From the NCBI GenBank assembly GCA_015057525.1, contig SVEE01000003.1:62001-126000 (forward strand): a stretch of 64,000 bases of DNA, in the 5' to 3' direction. This document shows, piece by piece, positions 47,328-56,419 of the stretch; position 1 is the first letter of the stretch, and every line of letters starts with the position of its first letter. The DNA comes from Lachnospiraceae bacterium (GTDB lineage Bacteria > Bacillota > Clostridia > Lachnospirales > Lachnospiraceae). Under the pieces are notes generated by a model, which worked only from the letters and a program-made list of their open reading frames with translations, was not told where the DNA came from and searched no databases. The position numbers were made by a program, and so were the translations under genes.

Positions 47328-49424
47328 TTATATATTTTCAAAACCATAGCAAGCCTCATCTATAAGGTTGCCATCCGCGTCATATATTCTAAACAACGTC
47401 CAGTAATATCCATATACCGGTTGCCAGATTGTCCAAAGACAATTTCCTGAAGAAACTCCGCACTGTCCTGTAGTGTAAATCCAAGCATCTTTACCCTCTG
47501 CAAGAAGTGTACAGTCGAGTATAAGCATCTCGTATCTATATGACTGATTTGGATTATCATAAGATTCTATACCTATAAGATAGCCGCCACCTGGCCCATC
47601 ATATGGCATCTGACATATGCCCTTAATAGCTCTGTGAAAATCTATGCCTACGGAACATTGAACCATGGATTCATCATCACCCTCAAACCTTGCGTAACAT
47701 ACCAAAATATATTTGGCAGACTCTTCCGGTGTCCAATTTAACCATTCATTTCCCTTAGTCCAATCAGAAACCATAAACCACTGCTGGTCATCTTCTCTGC
47801 ACGCAACCCATTTGAATTCTATATTGGACTTATCCTTATTTGCGAGACACATTCCTGCCGAAATATAAGGACTATCCACTGCTACATAAATTCCAGTCGT
47901 ATTAATCTTTGTAGGGTCAAACAATGCACCTTCATCCACATAATAGTTAGCATCTACTTCCTGACCTGACTCACCAATATGTCCGCTGTAAATAGCCGCT
48001 GAAGCCGCAACAAGGGTAGCATTGTAGTCTATAGAAACCTCATTATACTGATAATTGCTGGCAGTGTCATCATACCCACCATTCATATCCTGTCCACCAA
48101 CAAGAGCTCCTATAAGAGTGTGCACCTGAGGCTTAGTTCCTTGAACACTTCCAGAGTAACCTGATGCGGCTCTATGATGAGGATATTTAGGTCCATAATT
48201 ATTATATCCCACCACATAGCACTGCTTAGCTGCATTATTACCTAAAAGATACTTCATCTGTCCCTCTGACCAGCTTCTGTATGTGTTAGTTCCTGTCATT
48301 TTGTCATATAAAAGAACTGTATACTGTAATGATGTGTTATATCTAGCTGAACCCCAATTGTTAAGGCATTTGTAACCACCATAAGTAGTGTTGCCTGAAA
48401 TATTAGCGGTGTTAGCCATTGCACTGCTGTCACCCACATAATATTTAAGGGCTGGAGCTACATTATCCCAGCAAAGTGGCCAGTATACATTCTTAGCTTT
48501 CTCTGCTCCTGAATATTTCTGATATTCATTATAGTATGTAGAATCCCCAGTAATATTATAAAGCATGATTGCTGCAAGACAGTAATCATCCTCCCAGCCT
48601 GTAGAATTATAAAACTGGCTGATTGTCGAATCAGGATGACTTGTTGTCTTGTTATTGTACATTGCAAAGGAAAAAAGCTTCTTTGCCATATCAAGATATT
48701 CATTTCCACCAAAATTCTTATACTGCATAGCCAGTGTTGCCGCAGAAAGAGAAATTATATCTGTACATGGTGTCCCAGCATTAGCAAAGTAAAAAGGTCT
48801 GTTAGCATTTGACTGATTCTCAGGTGCACCCCAGTAGCCATGGTCATAGCCACCACCACCCTGGCCAACCTGAACACAGTAAGCTTCAACATTACCGTTA
48901 GCATCTAAAACTGCACACTTCATAAGATAATCAGCAAATCTGGTTGTAATCGTCTGTAAATGTCCCACCTGACCTGCCGCCTCGTAAGCTGCCTTATCAG
49001 TGTCGTAGCTCATACCTAACACAAATCCTGAATATGCCTCTGGTAAACCGAACTTAACATGGTCTCCTGCATCATGGTATCCACCTGTTAAATCTACTGT
49101 AACTGTCTGTCCATCATTCCTTCTGTATGTAGTTGTATCAAATGTGTGACAATCATCTCGCCAGTCAAAAAGACTTGTTTCTCCTACATCAGTTCCACAC
49201 ATATTTGCATCATACAAGTAAAGCGAATACTGAAGGAGCTTGGCATAGTTATATTCTATATCCGAATAATTATAATCAGTCAATCCACCTGCTGGTATAT
49301 TTACATATGCCTGAGATGAAAGGTCACTAGTAACCACCAGAGAAATTAACATTGCAGCGGTGGTACCTACTGCAACAAAACGTTTTATTCCTTTAGTAAG
49401 CTTTGTAGCAAAACTTTTCTTCAT
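47328..49424 (-). CDS. GH9 cellulase with C-terminal module A
   Basis: 698 aa starting MKKSFATKL, with GAGGAGG 6 bp upstream. Signal peptide at about 1-39 (AAMLISLVVTSDLSSQA). GH9 catalytic domain 45-490: GGYHDAGDHVKFGLPEA with Asp118 and Asp121, PHHRAASGYSG, and Glu462 in NEVSIDYNATLVAAS; all three key acidic positions present, so likely active on beta-1,4-glucan. The last 188 residues (from GIYVAVDSPY) are module A, shared with three other proteins here. No CBM3 or dockerin. It is the paralogue of the GH9 gene upstream (49446), which instead carries module B. The junction occurs just after the shared IGESGQ. Confidence 0.93.
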   Translation of the reverse strand: MKKSFATKLTKGIKRFVAVGTTAAMLISLVVTSDLSSQAYVNIPAGGLTDYNYSDIEYNYAKLLQYSLYLYDANMCGTDVGETSLFDWRDDCHTFDTTTYRRNDGQTVTVDLTGGYHDAGDHVKFGLPEAYSGFVLGMSYDTDKAAYEAAGQVGHLQTITTRFADYLMKCAVLDANGNVEAYCVQVGQGGGGYDHGYWGAPENQSNANRPFYFANAGTPCTDIISLSAATLAMQYKNFGGNEYLDMAKKLFSFAMYNNKTTSHPDSTISQFYNSTGWEDDYCLAAIMLYNITGDSTYYNEYQKYSGAEKAKNVYWPLCWDNVAPALKYYVGDSSAMANTANISGNTTYGGYKCLNNWGSARYNTSLQYTVLLYDKMTGTNTYRSWSEGQMKYLLGNNAAKQCYVVGYNNYGPKYPHHRAASGYSGSVQGTKPQVHTLIGALVGGQDMNGGYDDTASNYQYNEVSIDYNATLVAASAAIYSGHIGESGQEVDANYYVDEGALFDPTKINTTGIYVAVDSPYISAGMCLANKDKSNIEFKWVACREDDQQWFMVSDWTKGNEWLNWTPEESAKYILVCYARFEGDDESMVQCSVGIDFHRAIKGICQMPYDGPGGGYLIGIESYDNPNQSYRYEMLILDCTLLAEGKDAWIYTTGQCGVSSGNCLWTIWQPVYGYYWTLFRIYDADGNLIDEACYGFENI
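47331..47894 (-). repeat. Module A copy in the GH9 protein (188 aa)
   Basis: C-terminal 188 codons. Begins GIYVAVDSPY, ends ACYGFENI. The first half is Ig-like (EFKWVACREDDQQWFMVSDW), the second is the near-invariant half starting KGICQMPY. Most divergent of the four copies in the second half. Confidence 0.9.
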
Positions 49425-49445
49425 AATCTGCCTCCTCACTTCCTG

Positions 49446-51668
49446 TTATCTAGAGCCTCTCATACTTCCATCTCCGTCCATATAAACGAGGTTGCCATTC
49501 CAATCATATGTCCATGTATCCTTCATCAACGTTCCATCTGCATTAGCATAGCCATATCCTCCACCCTGAGCAGCAGAGAACTGGAACCAACCATATCTCT
49601 CCATAACACCATATGGATTTGCGTAGTATAAATTAACTCCTGCCTGATCATATGTAACAACATCCACGTACATATATCCATAAACATTAAAGAAACATAA
49701 ATCATCTACAGGCTCTCCAGCAATACTCTTTTTAACATGAGCAAAATTGCTGAACACCTCATGACCTTCGCTGTCAAAATAAATAACATTAACTCCATTT
49801 GGATGATAAGTTAATCTATCCTTCATTGCCGTACCATCAAGCTGGAAGTAATATGTATAGACACCATCACACTTAAATTCATTGATAACGGGTTTCTTAC
49901 TGCTTCTGTAAAAGCTTCTTACATTACCATCACTGTACTTATAGAAATCGCATCCCTGATAATAAGCAAACCAAACACCATCACCGAAATAATTGTCATC
50001 TTCTTCGGAAATACCACCTCCGGCACTCTCTCCAGAGTTACCACCTGCATTTCCACCTGCATTTCCACCAGTGTTTCCGCCTGTATTTCCGCCTGTGCTT
50101 CCACCTGTATTGCCTCCTGTGCTTCCTCCGGTGCTTCCGCCTGTACTTCCACCAGTGTTTCCACCATTTCCTGTGTTGTCCTGGTAGTAATTTGTATCTA
50201 TGCTCTGTCCTGATTCACCAATATGACCACTGTAAATAGCCGCTGATGCCGCAACAAGTGTTGCGTTATAATCTATAGAAACCTCGTTATACTGATAATT
50301 ATCAGCAGTATCATCATAGGTTCCAGTGGTACTCTGACCACCTACAAGAGCACCCAAAAGTACATGTTCCTGTGTTCTTGTACCCTGTACACTTCCCGAA
50401 TATCCTGATGCAGCTCTATGATGAGGATACTTAGAACTGTAGCTATTGTACCCAACCACAAAACACTGCTTAGCTGCATTATTTCCAAGAAGGTACTTCA
50501 TCTGACCTTCCGCATAGCTTCTATGAGTATTTGTTCCTGACATTTTGTCGTACAAGAGTCCCATGTACTGTATACCTGTGTTATACCTTGCTGAGCCCCA
50601 GTCAAGTAAACAGTTATATCCACCATAGGTTGTGTTACCTCTTACATTTGCACTGTTATTTACAGCATTGGCATCACCGGCATAATATACGAGTGCTGGT
50701 GCAACATTATCCCAGCTAAGTGCCCAATATACATTCTGTGCCTTCTCTGCGTATCTATACGACTGATACTCGTCATAATAAGACTGTTCACCTGTCAGAT
50801 TATAGAGAAGCATTGCAGCCAGACAGTAATCATCCTCCCAACCTGACGAATAATAAAATGTTCCAATTGTTGAGTCAGGATGATTTGTATTCTTACTATT
50901 ATTTTTAGCAAATTCAAAAAGCTTCTTCGCCATATTGAGATATTTTGTTTCTCCGAAATTTTTATACTCCATGGCGAGACATGCCGCAGAAAGAGAAATT
51001 ATATCTGTACAAGGAGTACTTGAATTTGCAAAGTAAAATGGTCTGTTGGCATTTGTCTGATTCTCTGGTGCACCCCAATAGCCATGGTCGTAACCACCGC
51101 CACCCTGGCCAACTTGTACACAAAATGCCTCTACGTTGCCATTGGCATCTAAAACTGCACATCTATATAAATAATCCGCAAACCTTGCAGTGATTGTCTT
51201 CAAATGGCCTGTCTGACCTGCCGCCTCATAAGCAGCCTTGTGGGTGTCATAACTCATACCAAGAACAAAACCTGCATATGCCTCTGGTAAACCGAACTTG
51301 ACATGGTCACCTGCATCATGGTATCCACCTGTTACATCTACTGTAACATTAACTCCATCATTTCTTCTGTATGTAGTTGTATCAAATGTATGACAATCAT
51401 TTCTCCAATCATGAAGACTAGACTCTCCTACATCAGTTCCACACATGTTTGCATCATACATATAGAGTGAATACTGCAGTAATTTTGCGTAATTATACTC
51501 TATATCCGGATAGTTGTAATCCGTTAGGGAGCCAGCTGGAACACTTACATAAGCCTGGGAACTCATATCACTTGTAGACGCCACGGAAAACACCATAGCC
51601 GCAACTGTTCCTACAGTGACAAAACGTTTAAAACCATTTATAAACTTTGTTTTAATTCCTCTCCTCAT
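49446..51668 (-). CDS. GH9 cellulase with Gly-rich linker and C-terminal module B
   Basis: 740 aa starting MRRGIKTKF; AGGAGA lies 5 bp upstream. Signal peptide about 1-39. GH9 domain with GGYHDAGDHVKFGLPEA (Asp118, Asp121), PHHRAASGYSG and NEVSIDYNATLVAAS, so complete catalytic set. A Gly/Ser/Thr/Asn linker of repeating NTGGSTGG and NAGGN units follows, then a short acidic stretch (ISEEDDNYFGDG) and module B (last 175 residues). Secreted; module B may bind the cell wall or glucan. Very similar to the neighbour GH9 (47328) through the catalytic domain, up to IGESGQ, after which they are unrelated. Confidence 0.93.
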   Translation of the reverse strand: MRRGIKTKFINGFKRFVTVGTVAAMVFSVASTSDMSSQAYVSVPAGSLTDYNYPDIEYNYAKLLQYSLYMYDANMCGTDVGESSLHDWRNDCHTFDTTTYRRNDGVNVTVDVTGGYHDAGDHVKFGLPEAYAGFVLGMSYDTHKAAYEAAGQTGHLKTITARFADYLYRCAVLDANGNVEAFCVQVGQGGGGYDHGYWGAPENQTNANRPFYFANSSTPCTDIISLSAACLAMEYKNFGETKYLNMAKKLFEFAKNNSKNTNHPDSTIGTFYYSSGWEDDYCLAAMLLYNLTGEQSYYDEYQSYRYAEKAQNVYWALSWDNVAPALVYYAGDANAVNNSANVRGNTTYGGYNCLLDWGSARYNTGIQYMGLLYDKMSGTNTHRSYAEGQMKYLLGNNAAKQCFVVGYNSYSSKYPHHRAASGYSGSVQGTRTQEHVLLGALVGGQSTTGTYDDTADNYQYNEVSIDYNATLVAASAAIYSGHIGESGQSIDTNYYQDNTGNGGNTGGSTGGSTGGSTGGNTGGSTGGNTGGNTGGNAGGNAGGNSGESAGGGISEEDDNYFGDGVWFAYYQGCDFYKYSDGNVRSFYRSSKKPVINEFKCDGVYTYYFQLDGTAMKDRLTYHPNGVNVIYFDSEGHEVFSNFAHVKKSIAGEPVDDLCFFNVYGYMYVDVVTYDQAGVNLYYANPYGVMERYGWFQFSAAQGGGYGYANADGTLMKDTWTYDWNGNLVYMDGDGSMRGSR
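49449..49973 (-). repeat. Module B copy in the GH9 protein (175 aa)
   Basis: Begins WFAYYQGCDFYKYSDG and ends DGSMRGSR. Contains YYFQLDGTAMKDRLTYHPNG, CFFNVYGYMYVDVVTYD, YYANPYGVMER and YANADGTLMKDTWTYDWNG: repeated aromatic/glycine/DGT units resembling cell-wall- or glucan-binding repeats. Confidence 0.9.
50038..50168 (-). repeat. Tandem repeat DNA encoding the Gly/Ser/Thr linker
   Basis: Repeats of a 12-bp type unit (ccacctgtgctt, ccacctgcattt and variants), encoding STGG/NTGG/NAGG units. Prone to slippage; linker length may vary between strains. Confidence 0.9.
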
Positions 51669-51695
51669 AAAATCTCCTATCTTTATATACTTCAA

Positions 51696-51729
51696 ATTCG
51701 AGAGTACTCAAAAAAGAATACTCTCGAAT
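51696..51729 (-). other. Perfect inverted repeat inside the secreted-enzyme operon
   Basis: Arms ATTCGAGAGTA and TACTCTCGAAT (11 bp) around a 12-base loop, located between the transglutaminase-like gene and GH9-B. It is followed on the minus strand only by TTTGAAG, so it is a weak terminator at best; attenuation or transcript processing is possible. Confidence 0.6.
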
Positions 51730-51748
51730 TCATTAACCAACGATATAA

Positions 51749-53341
51749 TTAAATATTTTGGAATCCATAGCATGCTTCATCAAGCAAATTGCCATCAGCA
51801 TCATATACTCTGAACAATGTCCAGTAGTATCCATAAAGAGGCTGCCATGTTGTCCAGAAAGAAGTCTCTGGAACTAAGCACTGTCCTGTTGTATATGTCC
51901 ATGCATCCTTACCTTCTGCAAGAAGGGTACAGTCAAGGATTAACATTTCATATCTGTACTGTCCGCCCGGATTATCATATGTTTCAAATCCAATAAGATA
52001 ACCACCGCCTTCACCTGTATATGGCATCTGACATTTGCCCTTAATATATGGATGATGTTCTATACCCACTGATTTTTCTACATATACTTCCTCATAACCA
52101 CAAATTCTTGCCTGACACATAAGAACATAGTTACCATATTTTTCTGGATACCAGTCAAGCCATTCATTATTTTCAGTCCATCCTTGAACCTCAAACCAAA
52201 CCTCGTCCAAAGTGTTACAAGCAATCCAACGATACTCAACATCATCGTTATATGATACAAGAGTATCCATACCGGCAAATACATGGTCTTTATCGCTAGT
52301 TGCAACATATATACCACTTGAATCAATCATAGTATCACCGTAATTAGCATGGTTGCTATAGCACAAAGGTGCTATGTCATAATATGGGTCTTCTCTGTAG
52401 TGTCCACTGATTATATATGAATCAGATGTCAAGAAATAATCAATATAAGGAATATCTGAATATTCATCATCATCCCAGGTTGTATCAACGTTGTAATATG
52501 TACCATCTAAATTAACAACATTCCACGCATGGTCATAAGATGTAACACTAAGACAGTCAAAACCTGCACCGTTAGTAAGTAAAGCATAGAACTTAGCATA
52601 ACCTGCGCACACACTCTTACCTAAAATAATAGCACTGTATGCTGTCTGGTCATAATCATTAAAAACGTAATCTGTGTTAGCACAAACAATGTGCTGAGCC
52701 TTAAGTAATTTAGAATAGTTGCTTGAATAAGCGTTTATCTGTGATATCCAATTGTCAACCTTACCAAAAAGCTGATTAGTTACATTCTCTCTGGAATATC
52801 CATTTCCAAATATATCATATACACAAATTGCCACCTCTGAAGTCGCACTGCTGTAATATATACGACCCTCAAGGAAATAAAACTGAGGATTCTGGAATAT
52901 AAAAACATACGTCAAATCCTTAGCTCTCTGAGTGGTAATGCCAGCAAATGATACACGTCCAATTGTATAGCTACCAGAAATAGATGGTGCTGTAGCATTA
53001 GTTGTGAGGTAATAGTTTGCTGTATGATACAATGCATCATAGAAAGCCTGCTCTGTTGCAGTAAGATTACCTCTACAAGTGTAGCTTGCATAACGAGAAT
53101 AATCTCTAGAACCATAAACCTCAGAAACCATTCCCTCAGCCTGCATCTCTTCTGACTCAACAAGCTCCTGGTATTCTGCGTCTGTAAATTCAATTGCCTC
53201 TATTCCCTTGTATCCATTCTTAGCGTCTGTTTCAGGCATTGGCTGTTCTGCTGCCCTCACCCCTATAGGATTAGCTAACAAAGTAATCATGAACACAAAG
53301 GAAAAAAGTAACGCCCATAATCTCTTACTAATTTTTTTCAT
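51749..53341 (-). CDS. Secreted transglutaminase-like protein with C-terminal module A
   Basis: 530 aa starting MKKISKRLW, with GGGAGGG upstream. Signal peptide about 1-31. Transglutaminase/protease-fold core at about 210-300: GKSVCAGYAKFYALL with Cys245, SYDHAWNVVNLDGTYYNVD with His271 and Asp286, completing the Cys-His-Asp triad. An unassigned region lies at 60-200. The last 188 residues are module A, ending ACYGFQNI. Such domains in Firmicutes often act as peptidases or crosslinkers on the cell surface; no substrate is evident. It is in the operon of CAP and GH9 genes. Confidence 0.88.
   Translation of the reverse strand: MKKISKRLWALLFSFVFMITLLANPIGVRAAEQPMPETDAKNGYKGIEAIEFTDAEYQELVESEEMQAEGMVSEVYGSRDYSRYASYTCRGNLTATEQAFYDALYHTANYYLTTNATAPSISGSYTIGRVSFAGITTQRAKDLTYVFIFQNPQFYFLEGRIYYSSATSEVAICVYDIFGNGYSRENVTNQLFGKVDNWISQINAYSSNYSKLLKAQHIVCANTDYVFNDYDQTAYSAIILGKSVCAGYAKFYALLTNGAGFDCLSVTSYDHAWNVVNLDGTYYNVDTTWDDDEYSDIPYIDYFLTSDSYIISGHYREDPYYDIAPLCYSNHANYGDTMIDSSGIYVATSDKDHVFAGMDTLVSYNDDVEYRWIACNTLDEVWFEVQGWTENNEWLDWYPEKYGNYVLMCQARICGYEEVYVEKSVGIEHHPYIKGKCQMPYTGEGGGYLIGFETYDNPGGQYRYEMLILDCTLLAEGKDAWTYTTGQCLVPETSFWTTWQPLYGYYWTLFRVYDADGNLLDEACYGFQNI
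51752..52315 (-). repeat. Module A copy in the transglutaminase-like protein (188 aa)
   Basis: Begins GIYVATSDKD, ends ACYGFQNI. Over the last 97 residues it differs from the CAP-A copy at only six positions by eye count. Confidence 0.9.
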
Positions 53342-53367
53342 TGTTTCCCTCCCCAAAAAAATATTAT

Positions 53368-54627
53368 TTAGCATATATTTTCGAAACCGTAGCAGGCTTC
53401 ATCTAATAAATTACCATCTGCATCATACACTCTAAACAGTGTCCAATAATATCCGTATATCGGTTGCCAAATTGTCCAGAACGATGTCTCTGGCACTAAA
53501 CACTGACCAGTTGTATATATCCAAGCATCCTTACCTTCTGCAAGAAGGGTACAGTCAAGGATAAGCATCTCATATCTATACTGTCCATTAGGATTATTGT
53601 AGGTCTCAAAACCTATAAGATATCCTCCACCTTCACCTGTATATGGCATCTGACATTTGCCTTTAATGTATTTATGATATTCCACACTTGTTGAAGCCGT
53701 ATCTGTCTGTGTTGCATCCCAATAATCCATAGCCTCAACCTGAACAACGTAATTGCCATACTTATCAGGTGTCCATTCACATTTGTCACTGAGATTCCAA
53801 TCCTGAATAACAAACCACTGCTCATTATTTGGGTCACAAGCAAGCCATCTGTATACAACATAATCATAATCTATGTAATCTACCATTGCCTCCATAACAA
53901 TACCCGATGGATCATTAGATATTATCTTAATACTATCAACAATTAAATCATCAGATGCACTAGATATCTCCACTGGGTAGACTACATACTGGTCTGCCGG
54001 TCTCGCTGATGTTGTAGTAGCTGGACCAGAACCAAAAATCTGCGTCCAACAATAAGAACTATCGGTTGGTTTGAAACAACCAACACCAATTGACTTATAA
54101 TTTGCATTCAAAATATTACGTCTGTGCCCCTCTGATTGCATCCAAGCACTTACAACAGACTCTGGGCTTCTGTATCCCCATGCAATATTCTCTCCTGCGG
54201 CTCCGCCATAAGCAGGAAGATCATTAAATGCGGTGAAACAGCTCTTACCATTAGGTCTTGTATGATCGAAAACAATATTTATTTCTGCTGCTCTAAGCAT
54301 TGCTCTCTCCAGCATTTCCACATCCATAGAAAGCGGTGCAACACCTGCCTTAGCACGTTCTTGATTAATTAAATCAAGAACCTGATATGCCCAATTGTAC
54401 ATCTTAGTACCAGCCACATCCTGAGTCTTAACAACAGCACCTGCTACATGCTCTTCATCTACACTATATCCAACTGCATCCTCTGTACACGTAGCCTCAC
54501 CAAGCGAGCATTCTTCCATCTCTTCTGCATGCGCTGTCACAATTGTGGCATCAGAAGCAAAACATACAAGTACCATCATAAAACTAAGTAATAATGCAAT
54601 TATATTTGTTTTTGTCCCTCTTATCAT
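53368..54627 (-). CDS. Secreted CAP-domain protein with C-terminal module A
   Basis: 419 aa starting MIRGTKTNI; GGGAGG 6 bp upstream decides this start over upstream in-frame codons. Signal peptide about 1-36 (ALLLSFMMVLVCFASDATIVTAHA in shortened form: LLLSFMMVLVCFASDA). CAP/SCP domain at about 80-200: WAYQVLDLINQERAKAG, FDHTRPNGKSC, GENIAWGYRSPESVV, SEGHRRNILNANYKSIGVG with the conserved His and Glu positions. Last 188 residues are module A. Its CAP domain is paralogous to the CAP-B protein at 54740. CAP proteins of bacteria are secreted with unclear functions. Confidence 0.9.
   Translation of the reverse strand: MIRGTKTNIIALLLSFMMVLVCFASDATIVTAHAEEMEECSLGEATCTEDAVGYSVDEEHVAGAVVKTQDVAGTKMYNWAYQVLDLINQERAKAGVAPLSMDVEMLERAMLRAAEINIVFDHTRPNGKSCFTAFNDLPAYGGAAGENIAWGYRSPESVVSAWMQSEGHRRNILNANYKSIGVGCFKPTDSSYCWTQIFGSGPATTTSARPADQYVVYPVEISSASDDLIVDSIKIISNDPSGIVMEAMVDYIDYDYVVYRWLACDPNNEQWFVIQDWNLSDKCEWTPDKYGNYVVQVEAMDYWDATQTDTASTSVEYHKYIKGKCQMPYTGEGGGYLIGFETYNNPNGQYRYEMLILDCTLLAEGKDAWIYTTGQCLVPETSFWTIWQPIYGYYWTLFRVYDADGNLLDEACYGFENIC
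53371..53934 (-). repeat. Module A copy in the CAP protein (188 aa)
   Basis: Begins SIKIISNDPS, ends ACYGFENIC. Contains YRWLACDPNNEQWFVIQDW and KGKCQMPYTGEGGGYLIG. The four Cys of the invariant half are present. Confidence 0.9.
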
Positions 54628-54739
54628 CTTGTACCTCCCTTTAAAACTAGTTCTTCTTACACCCAAACACATAATTACATTTATTTTACCATGGCAAGGC
54701 TTTTTTGTACATAATAGAATTATCATATTAGTAAGTATT

Positions 54740-56383
54740 TCAATATGCCGTCATTGTTCCATTACCTTCCATGTAAACTAAATTACCATTCCAATCGTAT
54801 GTCCATGTATTTACCATCAATGTACCATCAGTATTAGCATAGCCATATTTACCAGCGGCTCCACTCCATGGTGTACCATCGGCACACATAACTGTGTCTG
54901 AAAATTGGAACCACTTTCCTCTCTCAAGCACACCATATGGATTAGCATAGTAAAGATATGTTCCTGTCTTATCATAAGTGACAACATCTACATAAAGATA
55001 TCCATATACATCAAAGAAACAATAGTCATTCACTGGATTACCCTCAATACTCTTTTTAACATGGGCAAAATCACTGAACACTTCATGACCTTCACTGTCA
55101 AAATAGATAACGTTAATTCCATTCGGATGGTAGGTGAGTCTATCCTTCATGGCAGTTCCATCATACTGGAAGTAATATGTATATACTCCATCACATTTAA
55201 ACTCATCTCTAACCATCTTACTGCCATCTCTATAGAAAGCTTTTATATTCCCATCATCGTATTGATAGAAATCACAACCTTGATAATATGCAAACCATGT
55301 TGCACCTTCTATTGCTTGATTACCAGCCTCTTCACTACCTGAATTTCCACCTTCTGATGCACCACCTGTACCACCTTGGCCTGGTGTTTCACCACCTGAA
55401 GTTTGGCCAGTTGAAATAACCTGCCCCTGTATCACAAGTTCAAGATTATCTACGCCTGAATTGACACCTATAATATTAAATTCTCCTGCTTTTATACCTG
55501 TAACAATTCCTTCGGAAGTAACAGTCGCTATATCTGTGTCACTTGATGTCCATGAAAAAGATTTTAAATCCAAATCCGCACCGAAGTATGCTGCTTGACT
55601 ATCTGTCAATTCGCTACCTTGATTTGAAATAGAAATATTAGGCCTAGTCTGCTCTCCCACCTTAACAGATATACTGTTGAAACTAAAATCTGATGAAGCC
55701 AAATATGCACTCATAATCTGTATCCTATGAGTAGCACTCTTGTCCGAAACACTCACTGCTTCTGTTGCAGTTCCTGCACCAAAGACCTGTACCCAGCAAT
55801 ATGCTCCGTTATCTTGTTTGAAACAACCTATTCCCACAGATGTATAATCTGGATTGAGAATATTCTCTCTATGCCCATCTGATTCCATCCATGCTTCCAT
55901 AACCTCTGATGGACTTGTCTGACCCATAGCTATATTCTCTCCGCAGTAATAATTAACTGCCGGAAGCTCCCAAAAAGGCTCGTAATAGGTTCCACCATTA
56001 GGTCTATAGTGTCCATAACATACATTACACTCCGCAGCTCTTAACATAGAAAGCTCTAACATATCCTTATCCATAGAAAGTGGTGTGAGACCTTCTGCCA
56101 CACGTTCCTGATTAAGAATATTTAAGACTTCATATGCCCACGAATACTTGTTGATACCGGTTACATATAAATCCGAATAATATCCTGCCACCACATCAAT
56201 TTCATCAATGTGCATATCCTCATGTATTTCTTCTTCCATCATTGCATAGTCCATTACGCAATCCGGGGTTTCTTCTGCTTGTAATTCAATATCTTTTGTG
56301 TTCATGGCAACAATTCCCAAGCCCATTACAAAGCTCATAAAATACGCCATCCCATGTGTTTTAATCTTAGTTTGTTTTAACAT
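54740..56383 (-). CDS. Secreted CAP-domain protein with Big-2-like domain and module B
   Basis: 547 aa starting MLKQTKIKTHG, with AAGGGGG upstream. Signal peptide or N-terminal membrane helix (MAYFMSFVMGLGIVAMNT). CAP domain at about 75-210: WAYEVLNILNQERVAEGL, YGHYRPNGGTYYEPF, GENIAMGQTSPSEVM, SDGHRENILNPDYTSVGIG. A bacterial Ig-like (Big_2) domain follows (FSWTSSDTDIATVTSEGIVTG in shortened form: SDTDIATVTSEGIVTG), then a Gly/Ser-rich linker and module B at the end. First gene of the R4 operon, with a promoter 40 bp upstream containing a LexA-like half-palindrome. Paralogue of CAP-A in its CAP domain. Confidence 0.88.
   Translation of the reverse strand: MLKQTKIKTHGMAYFMSFVMGLGIVAMNTKDIELQAEETPDCVMDYAMMEEEIHEDMHIDEIDVVAGYYSDLYVTGINKYSWAYEVLNILNQERVAEGLTPLSMDKDMLELSMLRAAECNVCYGHYRPNGGTYYEPFWELPAVNYYCGENIAMGQTSPSEVMEAWMESDGHRENILNPDYTSVGIGCFKQDNGAYCWVQVFGAGTATEAVSVSDKSATHRIQIMSAYLASSDFSFNSISVKVGEQTRPNISISNQGSELTDSQAAYFGADLDLKSFSWTSSDTDIATVTSEGIVTGIKAGEFNIIGVNSGVDNLELVIQGQVISTGQTSGGETPGQGGTGGASEGGNSGSEEAGNQAIEGATWFAYYQGCDFYQYDDGNIKAFYRDGSKMVRDEFKCDGVYTYYFQYDGTAMKDRLTYHPNGINVIYFDSEGHEVFSDFAHVKKSIEGNPVNDYCFFDVYGYLYVDVVTYDKTGTYLYYANPYGVLERGKWFQFSDTVMCADGTPWSGAAGKYGYANTDGTLMVNTWTYDWNGNLVYMEGNGTMTAY
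54743..55297 (-). repeat. Module B copy in the CAP protein (185 aa)
   Basis: WFAYYQGCDFYQYDDGNIKA to GNGTMTAY. It has an insertion of about 10 residues (DTVMCADGTPWSGAAGK) relative to the other copies. Confidence 0.9.
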
Positions 56384-56419
56384 CAAAAAGCCCCCTTCTT
56401 CCTAAAAAATTACTCTTTA

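Noticed and set aside
47895-49424. Cellulosomal enzyme with dockerin
   Set aside because: No duplicated calcium-binding dockerin motif at the C-terminus; the end is module A instead.
50038-50168. CRISPR-like or microsatellite array
   Set aside because: The repeats are in frame and encode a Gly/Ser/Thr linker between GH9 and module B; no unique spacers.
49993-50187. Pro-rich plus-strand open frame (FPPVLPPV repeats)
   Set aside because: Antisense shadow of the Gly-rich linker coding sequence.
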